Shown in pieces: positions 7,606 through 16,558 of a DNA stretch of 53,296 nt. The stretch covers positions 1 through 53,296 of the forward strand of contig NZ_CAJXQY010000019.1 in NCBI RefSeq assembly GCF_913058315.1, in the 5' to 3' direction. The position numbers were made by a program, and so were the translations under genes. Position 1 is the first letter of the stretch; the number at the start of each line of letters is the position of its first letter. This stretch comes from an uncultured Alteromonas sp. (GTDB lineage Bacteria > Pseudomonadota > Gammaproteobacteria > Enterobacterales > Alteromonadaceae). The notes beneath the pieces are model-generated. The model was not told the origin of the DNA. It did not search any database and was given only the letters and a program-made list of their open reading frames with translations.

Positions 7606-9624
7606 CTACTTATTATCCTGCCAGCCAGTATACCATTCCTGCAGGGCTTTTTTCTCTAACGGACGGGCAAATAAATACCCCTGCAGGCAGTCGACACCCA
7701 GCAGGCGAAGTAAGCTGGCCTGTTCTTCTGTTTCAACGCCCTCAGCCACCGTTTTACAGCCAAGCGCCTTGGCCATTAATACCGTTGCTTTAACGATAGC
7801 ATCACTGCTAAGCGTCATTTGTTGCACAAAGGCGCGGTCGATTTTTAGCAAGTCAAAGTCCAGTGACTGGAGCAGGTTTAACGAAGAAAAGCCGGTGCCA
7901 AAGTCATCGATAGCAACCTTTACTCGCCGGGCTTTCAAGGCACTGATATTGGTTGTAAGGACTGCCATGTCGTCAGCGAAAATAGATTCGGTGACTTCCA
8001 GGTGTAAACGCTGAGGAGCCAGCCCGGAACTCGCCAGTGCCCGGTCGACGCAGGCAATGAAGTCTTCACTGACCAGTTGTAATACAGAAACGTTAACTGA
8101 CACACCAAAGGTTTGATCGTCCCATTGAGCGGCATCAATGCAAGCCCGGTGTAAAACCCAGGTGCCAATATCATGGATAGCCCCGCTTTTCTCGGCCAGC
8201 GGGATAAACTCGTCGGGGCTGATCCAGACACCGTTAAATTGCCAGCGCAGTAAGGCTTCAATGGCCCACAGGCGATTTGATGTGGCATCGATTATCGGTT
8301 GATAGACCACCTGAAGCTGTTTTTTCTCTATAGCCTGGCGCAAACCTTCCCGCAACTGCTGCTCATGGTGCATCTTGTCGTACAAGGCTTCTGTGTAAAT
8401 ACCTACCAGACCCGGAGAAGTGCGCTTGTAGTGATACATGGTCAGGTCGGCTAACTGCACCAACGTAGAAGCAGAATCACCATGTACCGGGTACAAGGCA
8501 ATGCCTATGGTGGCGTCAAGAGACAGCGGGCTGTTGGCTATGGGATTCAGCGTGGTCAGGCTGCTTTTGATGGCTAACGCGATTGCCACGGCGGTATCAC
8601 CATCGGCGTGGGGCAGAATAATAATAAATTCATCGCCGCCCCAACGGCCAATACAATTGGCTTCACAGTATTCGCTAAGCTTGCCGGCCACCTTGGATAA
8701 CACTACATCACCGGCCTGGTGCCCCAGGCTGTCGTTGATTTGTTTGAAACCATCAAGATCGATGAACAACACTGCCATGGAAGTCTTGCCGTTAGTGGCC
8801 CGCTCCAGAATGGCATTGAAGTTTTGCATAAACCCAATGCGGTTCATTAAGTTTGTCAGCGGATCGCGATTAGAAATATCCTGTAGCTCTTTTGTACGAC
8901 GATTCACTTCTGACTCGAGATTGCTGTTGGCATGGTCGAGTTTCTGATTAGAGTCGAGTAACGCCTGGTTAACTCTTCTGACTTCATTGCGTTCCTGACG
9001 CATTAACGCCACTAACTCTTCGTTTTCGTGTTTTATGGCAATCGCTTGTTTGGTGAAGTCATTAGCTTTTACCGCGGCGCTGCACATGGCCACCCAGAAC
9101 AAGGTGCCTAAACCGCCGAGTAAGGTAAACTGGTCATCACTGTCGAACAGCGCCCGAACCGATAAGGGCAGCAGTAACAAGGTAGTGTAAAGCAGCACCA
9201 GGGGTAAATGTGAGGCCAGGGTCGTCGCTGCGCCGCCCGCCATGGCGGCCACTATGACCATGGTGGTCGACAGCTCTATTAAGGACATGCTTTCGTAAAG
9301 ACTGACGCAAAAGAATGCCCACATCGCGCCTGACATTGAAGAGCCCAGTATAAATCGGACAAGCGGCCAGCGCGGGGGATAGCTGGTGTTGCGCAGACGC
9401 AAATACCAGTAAGCACCATCGAAGGCTCGCAGCAGTGACAACATCATCATGGTCACCCACAGTGAAAACTTGTACGACGCGATCTGGGGGTTGGCAAACC
9501 CAAAGGTAATCGCACTGATACTCAGGATGGTCATAACCAGCCCGGTAAAAACGTTGGCGTACAATAGTTCTACAACTTCTCTCGCTGTCGCGATGTTGGC
9601 TGAAGAAGACGGTGATTTGATCAT
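7606..9624 (-). CDS. Membrane-anchored GGDEF-EAL cyclic-di-GMP protein
   Basis: A 672-residue c-di-GMP turnover protein. Residues 20-185 are hydrophobic with several membrane segments and no recognised sensor domain. A coiled coil (about 195-248) leads to a GGDEF domain with the intact GGDEF motif (329-333) and no RxxD inhibitory site upstream. An EAL domain follows with E456-[14 protein letters not shown] and VAEGVET, all intact. By motif conservation either or both activities could be present; in many such fusions the EAL phosphodiesterase dominates. It heads a likely minus-strand operon with tdk. Its link to the exopolysaccharide locus about 15 kb away is only suggestive. Confidence 0.93.
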   Translation of the reverse strand: MIKSPSSSANIATAREVVELLYANVFTGLVMTILSISAITFGFANPQIASYKFSLWVTMMMLSLLRAFDGAYWYLRLRNTSYPPRWPLVRFILGSSMSGAMWAFFCVSLYESMSLIELSTTMVIVAAMAGGAATTLASHLPLVLLYTTLLLLPLSVRALFDSDDQFTLLGGLGTLFWVAMCSAAVKANDFTKQAIAIKHENEELVALMRQERNEVRRVNQALLDSNQKLDHANSNLESEVNRRTKELQDISNRDPLTNLMNRIGFMQNFNAILERATNGKTSMAVLFIDLDGFKQINDSLGHQAGDVVLSKVAGKLSEYCEANCIGRWGGDEFIIILPHADGDTAVAIALAIKSSLTTLNPIANSPLSLDATIGIALYPVHGDSASTLVQLADLTMYHYKRTSPGLVGIYTEALYDKMHHEQQLREGLRQAIEKKQLQVVYQPIIDATSNRLWAIEALLRWQFNGVWISPDEFIPLAEKSGAIHDIGTWVLHRACIDAAQWDDQTFGVSVNVSVLQLVSEDFIACVDRALASSGLAPQRLHLEVTESIFADDMAVLTTNISALKARRVKVAIDDFGTGFSSLNLLQSLDFDLLKIDRAFVQQMTLSSDAIVKATVLMAKALGCKTVAEGVETEEQASLLRLLGVDCLQGYLFARPLEKKALQEWYTGWQDNK

Positions 9625-9785
9625 GCTGCGTTTATCAATACTCAGTGTGCGGGCTATTTAGAGCGGTGCTCAGGAATTTGTAGACGCGTCCCCCGCAAAT
9701 TACAAATTTTGTCTGTTTATAGTGTTGAGTTTAAGCAAAAGTAATGCAAGCTAATTTCGCCGATAAGGGCGAATTATGGCGATAA

Positions 9786-9818
9786 AAACAATAAAACCGG
9801 GCACAAGGGCCCGGCTTT
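9786..9818 (-). terminator. Rho-independent terminator of fadE
   Basis: CCGGGC (9797-9802) pairs with GCCCGG (9809-9814) around a six-base loop. The stem is lengthened by A/T pairs, and on the minus strand it is followed by a T-rich tract. It lies about 25 bases past the fadE stop. The remaining 9625-9785 holds only the upstream region of the GGDEF/EAL gene; I see nothing else in it. Confidence 0.8.
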
Positions 9819-9841
9819 AGTTATTAGGTTACAGCGATGAC

Positions 9842-12082
9842 TTAAGCGGCGTCTTTGGTTTCCTGCCCCGGCTCTTGTGCTGAAATCAGCTCCAGGTCGA
9901 AGGTAAACTCATCAACGCGAACGGCCAGTTTCCGCTTTTCGTTGTAGTCATGCAGGTCTTTGGCTTCTTCAGCCGTTACCACACCACGTTCCTGCAATTT
10001 ATTTAACGCGTTTTCAAACGACAGGAATGGAATAACCGGTTCTTTGCGCAGCGCTTTTTGCACTTTGCTCAGCAGCGGCAGCACTTTGTGCTTAGCTTTG
10101 AAGGCCTGTTCATTAATGTCGTTGCCATCGCCCGCAATCGGCTGAACCAGATGGGTTAACTGCGCTTTAACGCTGTTATCCTGCAAGGCTGCCATCGACA
10201 GTTCACGGATCAGGTCGTCGCTGATGGTACTTACGCTGCCACTGTAGGTATTTGTTAGCAGTCGCATCAGGCCACGAGTTGGTGTATTCGGGAAGTTACG
10301 CACAAAGTTCACCAGTGCCTGTTCTGCCTGCTGTAGTGACCATTGCATTGCATAATCGAAGTAAGGCTTGGCCTGCTGACGATCTTCAATGCGTTGCTCG
10401 TAATAGCGAATCGCGGCCATGGCACCATACAGATAGCTCATAATGTCACCCAGGCGGGCAGACAGTAATTCCGCTTTCTTCAGGTCGCCGCCCAGTACCG
10501 CCAGTGACAAATCGGCCATTGGCGCAAGCTTGGCTGATAACGCATTTAAGCGTTTTTCGTAACCGCGTACTTCCGGCAGGCTGGACTGCGCGCCACGTAC
10601 AAATGGCAGATAGCTGCTGAACAGACTGCGGAAAGCATTTTTCACGCTAAAGCCTACGGTTTTGCGCAGTACCTTATTGAACTGTGCATCGGCGGCCTTA
10701 TCTTCACTGTAGATCAGGTCGACCATTTCTTTTAAATGCGGATGACAACGCATTGCCCCCTGGCCAAAGATCATCAGGTTGCGGGTAAGAATATTCGCGC
10801 CTTCCACCGTAATGGCGATAGGCAAAGCTGAATAACCTGCTGCCAGCGTGTTTTGCGGACCGCGCTGGATGGCTTTACCGGCTTGCACGTCCATGGCTGC
10901 ATTCATTACCTGACGACCAATCTCGGTCATATGGTATTTCGCAATAGCGGTGACTACCGATGGCTTAAGGCCTTCGCCTAACCCTTCAGTGGTCAGTACA
11001 CGCATGGATTCACAAAGGAACGTTTTACCAGCAATTTCTGCCAATTTTTCCTGGATACCTTCAAAGCGTCCAATGGGTAAACCGAATTGTTCACGAACAA
11101 AAGCGTACTCAGCGGTTGATTTTAATGCGCTTTGAGCAGTGGCGGTGCCCATGGCCGGCAGTGAAATACCCCGACCCGCACCTAAGCAGCTCACCAGCAT
11201 TTGCCAGCCACGGCCAATGTTCTTCTGACCACCAATGATAAAGTCCATTGGGATAAATACGTCCTGACCCCGGGTAGTACCGTTGTAGAATCTGACGCCC
11301 ATTGGATCGTGACGGTTACCCAATTCCACACCAGGGTGCGATTTTGGTAACAGCGCGCAGGTAATACCCAGTTCCAGCTTGTCACCCAGCAACTGATCCG
11401 GATCGAATACTTTAAACGCCAGACCCAGAACCGTGGCAATCGGTGCCAAAGTAATATAGCGCTTATCCCAGCTGACCTTCAAGCCAATGACTTCTTCGCC
11501 GTTAAACTGCCCTTTGGTCACAATCGCAGCATCAGGGATGCCGCCTGCATCGGAACCGGCTTCCGGACTGGTTAAGGCGAAACAAGGGATGTCCTGGCCG
11601 ACAGCCAGACGCGGCAGCCAGTAATCCTGCTGCGCTTTGGTGCCGTAGTGCATCAGCAGTTCGCCCGGGCCTAATGAATTAGGCACCATTACAGTAACTG
11701 CCAGCGCGCCGCTTTTCGCGGCAATGGTTGCTACGATGGTTGAGTTGGCATAAGGGCTAAACTCAAGACCACCAAATTTCTTGGGAATGATCATCGAGAA
11801 AAAGCGATTCTCGCCCAAAAAATCAATAATATGTTGTGGGATATGTTTTGAATTACCTAATTCAAAATCATCCACCATGCCTAACAGTTCTTTTACCGGT
11901 CCGTCCATAAACGCTTGCTCATCGGCACTCAGCTTGGCTTGAGGAACTGCTCGCAATGCCTCCATGTCAGGAGCCCCACGGTAAATGGAAGACTCTAACC
12001 AAATATCACCCGCATCCAGGGCTTCTTGTTCTGTAATTGAAATTGGAGGTAAAACTTTCTTCAAACTTGTTCTGATACTCAT
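9842..12082 (-). CDS. fadE: Acyl-CoA dehydrogenase, FadE family
   Basis: FAD-dependent first step of fatty-acid beta-oxidation, acyl-CoA to trans-2-enoyl-CoA. The 746-residue protein has the acyl-CoA dehydrogenase N-terminal and middle domains (about 75-340, with CFALTSPEAGSDAGG for flavin/substrate binding), the helical domain with REQFGLPIGRFEGIQEKLAE (about 330-350), and a long C-terminal extension of the DUF1974 type that is characteristic of FadE. It is shorter than the E. coli protein (814 residues) mainly at the N-terminus, where it has no membrane segment. It has its own promoter and terminator, so it is monocistronic. Confidence 0.93.
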   Translation of the reverse strand: MSIRTSLKKVLPPISITEQEALDAGDIWLESSIYRGAPDMEALRAVPQAKLSADEQAFMDGPVKELLGMVDDFELGNSKHIPQHIIDFLGENRFFSMIIPKKFGGLEFSPYANSTIVATIAAKSGALAVTVMVPNSLGPGELLMHYGTKAQQDYWLPRLAVGQDIPCFALTSPEAGSDAGGIPDAAIVTKGQFNGEEVIGLKVSWDKRYITLAPIATVLGLAFKVFDPDQLLGDKLELGITCALLPKSHPGVELGNRHDPMGVRFYNGTTRGQDVFIPMDFIIGGQKNIGRGWQMLVSCLGAGRGISLPAMGTATAQSALKSTAEYAFVREQFGLPIGRFEGIQEKLAEIAGKTFLCESMRVLTTEGLGEGLKPSVVTAIAKYHMTEIGRQVMNAAMDVQAGKAIQRGPQNTLAAGYSALPIAITVEGANILTRNLMIFGQGAMRCHPHLKEMVDLIYSEDKAADAQFNKVLRKTVGFSVKNAFRSLFSSYLPFVRGAQSSLPEVRGYEKRLNALSAKLAPMADLSLAVLGGDLKKAELLSARLGDIMSYLYGAMAAIRYYEQRIEDRQQAKPYFDYAMQWSLQQAEQALVNFVRNFPNTPTRGLMRLLTNTYSGSVSTISDDLIRELSMAALQDNSVKAQLTHLVQPIAGDGNDINEQAFKAKHKVLPLLSKVQKALRKEPVIPFLSFENALNKLQERGVVTAEEAKDLHDYNEKRKLAVRVDEFTFDLELISAQEPGQETKDAA

Positions 12083-12117
12083 AACTCATCCGCTCATCTG
12101 ACCAGTTGGTTTTGCAA

Positions 12118-12145
12118 ATGATACAGAAAAAAAATTCAATTGCAA
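12118..12145 (-). promoter_or_regulatory. Predicted fadE promoter
   Basis: On the minus strand TTGCAA (12140-12145) and TATCAT (12118-12123) are 16 bases apart, 36 bases or more upstream of the fadE start. TTGCAAAT also occurs at 12112-12119, so two copies of this 8-mer lie 28 bases apart around the promoter. I see no clear FadR- or PsrA-type operator that I could name with confidence. Confidence 0.55.
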
Positions 12146-12448
12146 ATATATTGTTAACTGTATGTATTTTATGAATTATTCCTGTATTTTTGATGCGAGA
12201 TAAACCAATTGAGGCGAAGGGAAAGTATATTAGTGGCAGTAAGTGTGGGGGGGGGGGGGTATGTTCAGCTAATGGCCTGGAGCTTACGGTTAAGGCGGCT
12301 ATAGTTAGGTAACAGAACCCGTAATCGCACAGAGCAGAGCGGCGAGTACTGGCTTGCCAGGGCTTTAAACGTGCAGGCTTACTGTAATTTGTTGTCGATA
12401 CCAGTATAGTATCGCCAATAACTCTGAAGAAGCATAAAGGATTTCAAT
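12146..12448. promoter_or_regulatory. Divergent intergenic region upstream of the outer-membrane trio
   Basis: About 300 bases without a gene. It contains a run of 13 G's (12247-12259) and, nearer the plus-strand gene, a perfect dyad CGATAC (12396-12401) and GTATCG (12409-12414) that overlaps a TATAGT -10-like element. No good -35 was found at the usual spacing. GGA seven bases before 12449 is the ribosome site. Confidence 0.45.
12247..12259 (+). repeat. Homopolymer of 13 G
   Basis: An uninterrupted G tract in non-coding DNA about 190 bases upstream of the 12449 gene and 165 upstream of fadE. Runs of this length are rare in bacterial chromosomes of this composition. It is either length-variable in the cells or a sequencing/assembly inaccuracy. 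Confidence 0.9.
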
Positions 12449-13246
12449 ATGTTGGAACGTAAGCTTGTATTGGGCTCGTTACTTGTCGGCTTATCTTTGC
12501 CACTGCTGTGGCCTGCGGCGGTAAATGCCGATGAAGCAGAGGGATTGCGCATCGCCACTGAGAGAAAGTCGCGCAATTCAGGATGGCAAGACACTGTGGC
12601 ATCAACCACTATGGTACTGCGTGATGCCCGGGGAAAAGAAAGTGAGCGTGAATTACGGGTTTATACCCTCGAAAGAGTCGATGAGGGAGACAAGTCGCTG
12701 ACCGTATTCGAATCGCCGGCAGATGTAAAAGGTGCCGCTTTCCTGAGTTTTTCGAATACACTGACGCCGGATGATCAGTGGATGTATTTACCCAAGGTCA
12801 AACGGGTCAAGCGAATTGCCACGCAGAATAAGTCCGGCCCTTTCATGAGCAGTGAGTTTGCTTACGAAGATATGACGTCTTTTGAACTGGAAAAATTTAA
12901 GTTCGACTACATTGGTGATACGGAAGTTGAAGGTCAGGAAGTCTTTATTGTTGAACAAACGCCGGTAGATAAATATTCCGGTTACTCAAAGCAGGTCGCG
13001 TATATTGATACCGAACATTATCGCCTGCTTAAAATGGATTTTTTCGACAAGAAAGGGGACCTGCTTAAAACCCTCATTCTTGACGATTATGAACTGTATC
13101 TTGATGCTTACTGGCGTCCCCATACGTCTGAAATGTTTAATGAGCAAACCGGTAAAAGTACCGCTATGTACATCAATGACATTGAGTTCAAAACCGGTCT
13201 GAAAGACAGCGATCTGGATAAAGACAGTCTCAAACGAGCAAGATAA
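12449..13246 (+). CDS. Outer membrane lipoprotein-sorting (LolA-like) protein
   Basis: A 265-residue periplasmic protein of the LolA/LolB-like fold family annotated as outer membrane lipoprotein-sorting protein. A signal peptide (residues 1-27, cleavage after VNA) precedes the mature domain. Typical stretches are ESPADVKGAAFLSF, DDQWMYLPKVKRVKRI and KSGPFMSSEFAYEDM. This family is not LolA itself; it usually lies beside an RND/MMPL-type membrane exporter and is thought to carry a lipid or lipid-like ligand across the periplasm. It stops one base before the next start, so the two are co-transcribed. No exporter gene is next to it here. Confidence 0.9.
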   Translation: MLERKLVLGSLLVGLSLPLLWPAAVNADEAEGLRIATERKSRNSGWQDTVASTTMVLRDARGKESERELRVYTLERVDEGDKSLTVFESPADVKGAAFLSFSNTLTPDDQWMYLPKVKRVKRIATQNKSGPFMSSEFAYEDMTSFELEKFKFDYIGDTEVEGQEVFIVEQTPVDKYSGYSKQVAYIDTEHYRLLKMDFFDKKGDLLKTLILDDYELYLDAYWRPHTSEMFNEQTGKSTAMYINDIEFKTGLKDSDLDKDSLKRAR

Positions 13247-13247
13247 T

Positions 13248-14456
13248 ATGAAACTAACCAATGCATTTGGGCTTCTGTTGGCCACAGGCTTCGTGTCGCA
13301 AAGCTTTTCGGTGGCTGCTGAAGCTGAGTTTTCCGGCGTGTTTACCGTTGAGCAGCGTTTCTTTTTACAGGATGCGGCTTTTCCTGAGCAGGCCCGGGCG
13401 CAAACTTCGCTTACCGTCACGCCAGAGGTTTTTTACGACTGGAACGATGGCTATGACCGAATTACGTTTAAGCCATTTTTACGCGTTGATCAGTATGACG
13501 AAGAAAGAACACATGCCGATATTCGCGAACTTATGTGGCTGCACGCCGGTGAAGCTTATGAATTTAAAGCCGGAGTGGGCAAAGTATTCTGGGGGCAGAC
13601 GGAGTCTTTGCATCTGGTTGACGTGATTAACCAAACTGACGCTATTGAAAGAGTGGATGGTGAGGAGAAACTCGGACAGCCGATGCTTAGCGCTTCCTAT
13701 CTGATGGAAACCGGTGCGATTAGCGTTTTTGTCATGCCCTATTTTCGTGAGCGTACCTTTGCCGGTGAAGAAGGACGCTTGCGTCCTTTAGTGCCCATCA
13801 GCAACGATAATGCGGTGTATGAATCAGAAGATGAACAACAGAATCTCGACTATGCCATTCGTTGGCAGCAGACTCTGGGCGACTGGGAAGTCGGGCTTTC
13901 CTATTTTGACGGGACCAATCGTGAACCATTGTTGCTGGTAGAAGGTGCAATAGAAACCAATGATTTACTGCTGCGACCCTATTACCAGCAAATGCAGCAG
14001 GCCGGTGCCGACTTGCTTTGGGTTAATGGTGCTATGCTGTACAAGCTCGAGGCTATCCATCGTAAAACCGATTTGCAGTCGTTTTATGCGGCGGTAGGCG
14101 GGTTTGAATATACCTCAGTAGGTATATTCGATTCCATTTATGATATTGGTTGGTTGATGGAATACCAGTATGACGAGCGTGACAATAGCTTCTTTGCGCC
14201 GGCGCAAAACGATTTGATGGTGGGGTTGCGCTGGGTTTGGAACGATATGGATGGTACCCAGGTATTGTTCGGTTATGTGCAGGATCTTGATGATACACAG
14301 ACTTACAGTGGTTTCGTTGAGGCATCCAGTCGCATGACGGATAACTGGAAATTCACCATTAACGGGTATTTTTTCTCTGCTGAATCGCCTACCGATCCGT
14401 ACTTTTTCGTACGTCGCGATGACCACATAGAAATTAATGTCGAGTTTTTCTTTTAA
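13248..14456 (+). CDS. Outer-membrane beta-barrel protein
   Basis: A 402-residue predicted outer-membrane barrel. It has a signal peptide (1-24, cleavage after VAA or AEA), many alternating-hydrophobic strands, and a C-terminal aromatic outer-membrane signature (INVEFFF). It starts one base after the LolA-like gene, a pairing known from DUF1302-like barrels next to LolA-like proteins and RND exporters. The likely role is the outer-membrane end of a lipid or hydrophobic-compound export route; that is inference from context. The ligand is unknown. Confidence 0.8.
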   Translation: MKLTNAFGLLLATGFVSQSFSVAAEAEFSGVFTVEQRFFLQDAAFPEQARAQTSLTVTPEVFYDWNDGYDRITFKPFLRVDQYDEERTHADIRELMWLHAGEAYEFKAGVGKVFWGQTESLHLVDVINQTDAIERVDGEEKLGQPMLSASYLMETGAISVFVMPYFRERTFAGEEGRLRPLVPISNDNAVYESEDEQQNLDYAIRWQQTLGDWEVGLSYFDGTNREPLLLVEGAIETNDLLLRPYYQQMQQAGADLLWVNGAMLYKLEAIHRKTDLQSFYAAVGGFEYTSVGIFDSIYDIGWLMEYQYDERDNSFFAPAQNDLMVGLRWVWNDMDGTQVLFGYVQDLDDTQTYSGFVEASSRMTDNWKFTINGYFFSAESPTDPYFFVRRDDHIEINVEFFF

Positions 14457-14477
14457 AGGATAGCAGGGAGAAGGTTT

Positions 14478-15056
14478 ATGAAGTTGAAATCGCTGTTAGG
14501 GGCATCGCTACTATTGATAAGTTCGCAATCTGCCCAGGCTATCGAACGTATGTATGGCGTGATTGGTGCGGGGTACTCTGATCTGGAGTACCGCCAGGCA
14601 CAGGACGAATCCTTCAGTTATAAATTGGTGTTAGGACATCAATTTCATCGTCAGTGGTATGTAGAAGCGGGTTATTATCAGTTTGCTGATATTGATGCCG
14701 AGTCTGATGGCTCGGGTTTCTCACTGCAGTCGGATGCGCTCTATCTTGGTGTGTTGGGCAAGGCGTCGCATCCTGTTGGTGAATTGTTTTATCGCTTAGG
14801 CGTTGCCAGTGTGAGTGTGCAGAGCGCAGAGTTGAGTACGGGGGGGGATTGTGCAGTGGGCACTGCGGTAGCGACTGCCGGCAATCAGACGGTGTGCGGT
14901 TATGATGAAAGTGTTGCCGCCGGGCTTATCGGATTAGGGTTTGACTATTACGTGGCAACCAAAACGTTTATTCGCCTGGAAGCTGAGTACTTGCGGGGAA
15001 AAGACGGCTTTGATACCAGCTTTATTTCGCTCGGTGTGCGGTATAACTTTAACTAG
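14478..15056 (+). CDS. OmpA-like small outer-membrane beta-barrel
   Basis: A 192-residue protein with signal peptide (1-21, cleavage after AQA) and a compact eight-strand-type barrel pattern. It ends FISLGVRYNFN, the usual terminal strand with phenylalanine near the end. GVIGAGYSDLEYR and WYVEAGYYQFADI are typical porin-family strand repeats. Two cysteines (in GGDCAVG and TVCGYD) sit in one predicted external loop and may form a disulfide. AGGGAG about 8 bases upstream of ATG gives a good ribosome site. It lies 21 bases after the barrel gene and is probably the third gene of that operon. Confidence 0.82.
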   Translation: MKLKSLLGASLLLISSQSAQAIERMYGVIGAGYSDLEYRQAQDESFSYKLVLGHQFHRQWYVEAGYYQFADIDAESDGSGFSLQSDALYLGVLGKASHPVGELFYRLGVASVSVQSAELSTGGDCAVGTAVATAGNQTVCGYDESVAAGLIGLGFDYYVATKTFIRLEAEYLRGKDGFDTSFISLGVRYNFN

Positions 15057-15091
15057 TAAGGTAAACCCGTCAGGCTAGTAATCTAAATCGC

Positions 15092-15103
15092 ACCTTCGAA
15101 GGT
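15092..15103. promoter_or_regulatory. Perfect 12-base palindrome before a small gene
   Basis: ACCTTCGAAGGT is fully self-complementary and lies nine bases before the AGGAGG ribosome site of the next gene. It could be a protein-binding site; the central distance to the start (about 29 bases) also allows an effect on translation. Confidence 0.35.
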
Positions 15104-15126
15104 ATAAACCCCAGGAGGTGTTAGTT

Positions 15127-15384
15127 ATGAAAAACGAATTAGATTCAAAGTTTGTCCTGCGGGTATTCGACAAAATTCGTCAGGAAGGCGAAGAACAAGA
15201 GGGAAAATACCGGCTCGACGGCGTTATTGCTTACACCGACTTCGATGGTTACACCCTGTATATCAACGACGCTAAAGTTGCCATGCAGTTTGGCTTTCAC
15301 AACCAGTATCATTTTGATTATCAGAAGTCTGATGATTTTGATGCCTTCGAAAAGAAACTGCGCCAGATTGACAAAGCCTATTAA
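15127..15384 (+). CDS. Small conserved-looking protein, possibly DUF3081
   Basis: An 85-residue soluble protein beginning MKNELDSKFVLRVFDKIRQE. It has charged N-terminal helices, then GVIAYTDFDGYTLYINDAKV and FGFHNQYHFDY, then an acidic/basic helix. The pattern resembles what I remember of DUF3081 proteins of Vibrio and Shewanella; function is unknown. ATG at 15127 was chosen because AGGAGG (15113-15118) lies eight bases ahead. A GTG at 15118 would put the ribosome site inside the gene. Confidence 0.8.
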   Translation: MKNELDSKFVLRVFDKIRQEGEEQEGKYRLDGVIAYTDFDGYTLYINDAKVAMQFGFHNQYHFDYQKSDDFDAFEKKLRQIDKAY

Positions 15385-15522
15385 AGCCTGCTGATCACTC
15401 CTGAATAAGCAGCAGCTGCACTCTGTAAGTATTCAAAAAGACCGACTTACGCTACAATGCCGTCAATTTCTGGCGGCAGAGGCGAGACTCTGTTCGCATC
15501 TAAGTGACTGAGGACATTTATC

Positions 15523-16452
15523 TTGGCTGTAGCAATTAAGCCGCCCAAATTTTCATTGGCATTTCTCGGACCCCGTTTCTGGCTGGTCTGGCTTGGCGTT
15601 ATCCTGCTGTATATTGTGACCTGGTTACCGTTTCCTGCGATCAGGCTGTTAGGCCGGGGCACCGGGTGGTTACTCGGTAAAATCGCTAAATCCCGGGTAA
15701 AAATAGCCAGGCGGAATCTCGAACTCTGCTACCCGCAGATGCCTCTTAAAGAAAGAGAACAACTGGTCAGGCATAACCTTGAACGCGCTGGCATGGCGGT
15801 TTACGAAACCGCTATGGGCTGGTGGTGGCCGGACTGGCGGGTCAGAAAACATGGAACAGTGGAAGGCTTTGAACATGTTGAAGCTATTCTGGCGGCCAAA
15901 AAAGGGGTGTTTGGCATGGCGTTGCACAACATGAATCTTGAATTTGCCTGCCGGATTTTAGGATTGAAATATCCGAGCATCGCCTTTTACCGCAAACACA
16001 ATAACCCGTTGATGGACTATTTGCAGTATCACGGCCGGGCCCGCTCGAATAAATATATGATCCACAAGCGTAACGCCCGGGCGCTGATTGCCGCGTTGGA
16101 CCAGGGTGAGCTGTGCCTTTACCTACCGGATCAGGATTATGGCCGCAATCAAAGTATTTTTGTCCCTTTCGCCAGCGTGCAGGAAACGGCAACGACCACC
16201 GCAACGATGATGTTTATCCGGCGTACCCACAGTGAGCCGCTGATTGTAACGTCCCAATATGCCGACAAGGGTTATAAAGTGAAGTTTTACCCGCCGATGC
16301 CTGAATTAAGAGAACTTGAGGATGTGCCGGCCCTGACTTTACTTAATCAAAACATTGCCGATATTATAGATGAGCAACCGGAAAGTTACTTGTGGATGCA
16401 TAAGCGGTTTAAGACCCGGCCGGATCCCCAAGCGCCGTCTTTATATAAATAG
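15523..16452 (+). CDS. lpxL: Lipid A biosynthesis acyltransferase, LpxL/HtrB type
   Basis: Late acyltransferase of lipid A synthesis, adding a secondary acyl chain to Kdo2-lipid IVA at the inner membrane. The 309-residue protein has an N-terminal membrane helix (18-40), the catalytic HX4E motif (H135-NMNL-E140), and the family segments YLPDQDYG and LWMHKRFKTRP. The start is TTG at 15523 with AGGA eight bases ahead. LpxL is preferred over LpxM or LpxP by general resemblance, but these paralogues are hard to separate by eye. Confidence 0.9.
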   Translation: MAVAIKPPKFSLAFLGPRFWLVWLGVILLYIVTWLPFPAIRLLGRGTGWLLGKIAKSRVKIARRNLELCYPQMPLKEREQLVRHNLERAGMAVYETAMGWWWPDWRVRKHGTVEGFEHVEAILAAKKGVFGMALHNMNLEFACRILGLKYPSIAFYRKHNNPLMDYLQYHGRARSNKYMIHKRNARALIAALDQGELCLYLPDQDYGRNQSIFVPFASVQETATTTATMMFIRRTHSEPLIVTSQYADKGYKVKFYPPMPELRELEDVPALTLLNQNIADIIDEQPESYLWMHKRFKTRPDPQAPSLYK

Positions 16453-16558
16453 CGATGGTTTCGAAATGAAAAGTGATCATTAACAGAAATGATACACAGA
16501 TAGTGATAGCTGTAATCAGCCAAGAGCTGGTTTTATCGACGAGAAGCAGAGAGCCTGA

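Noticed and set aside
8438..8947. 169-codon plus-strand frame inside the GGDEF/EAL gene
   Set aside because: Antisense to a clear catalytic domain, with no ribosome site and low-complexity translation; a shadow frame.
14838..14845. Short G run in the OmpA-like gene as a phase-variation site
   Set aside because: Only about seven G's, and the frame is intact; too short to be convincing.
15385..15440. CTGCTG/CAGCAG inverted repeat as terminator
   Set aside because: The loop is 16 bases, and there is no T-tract.
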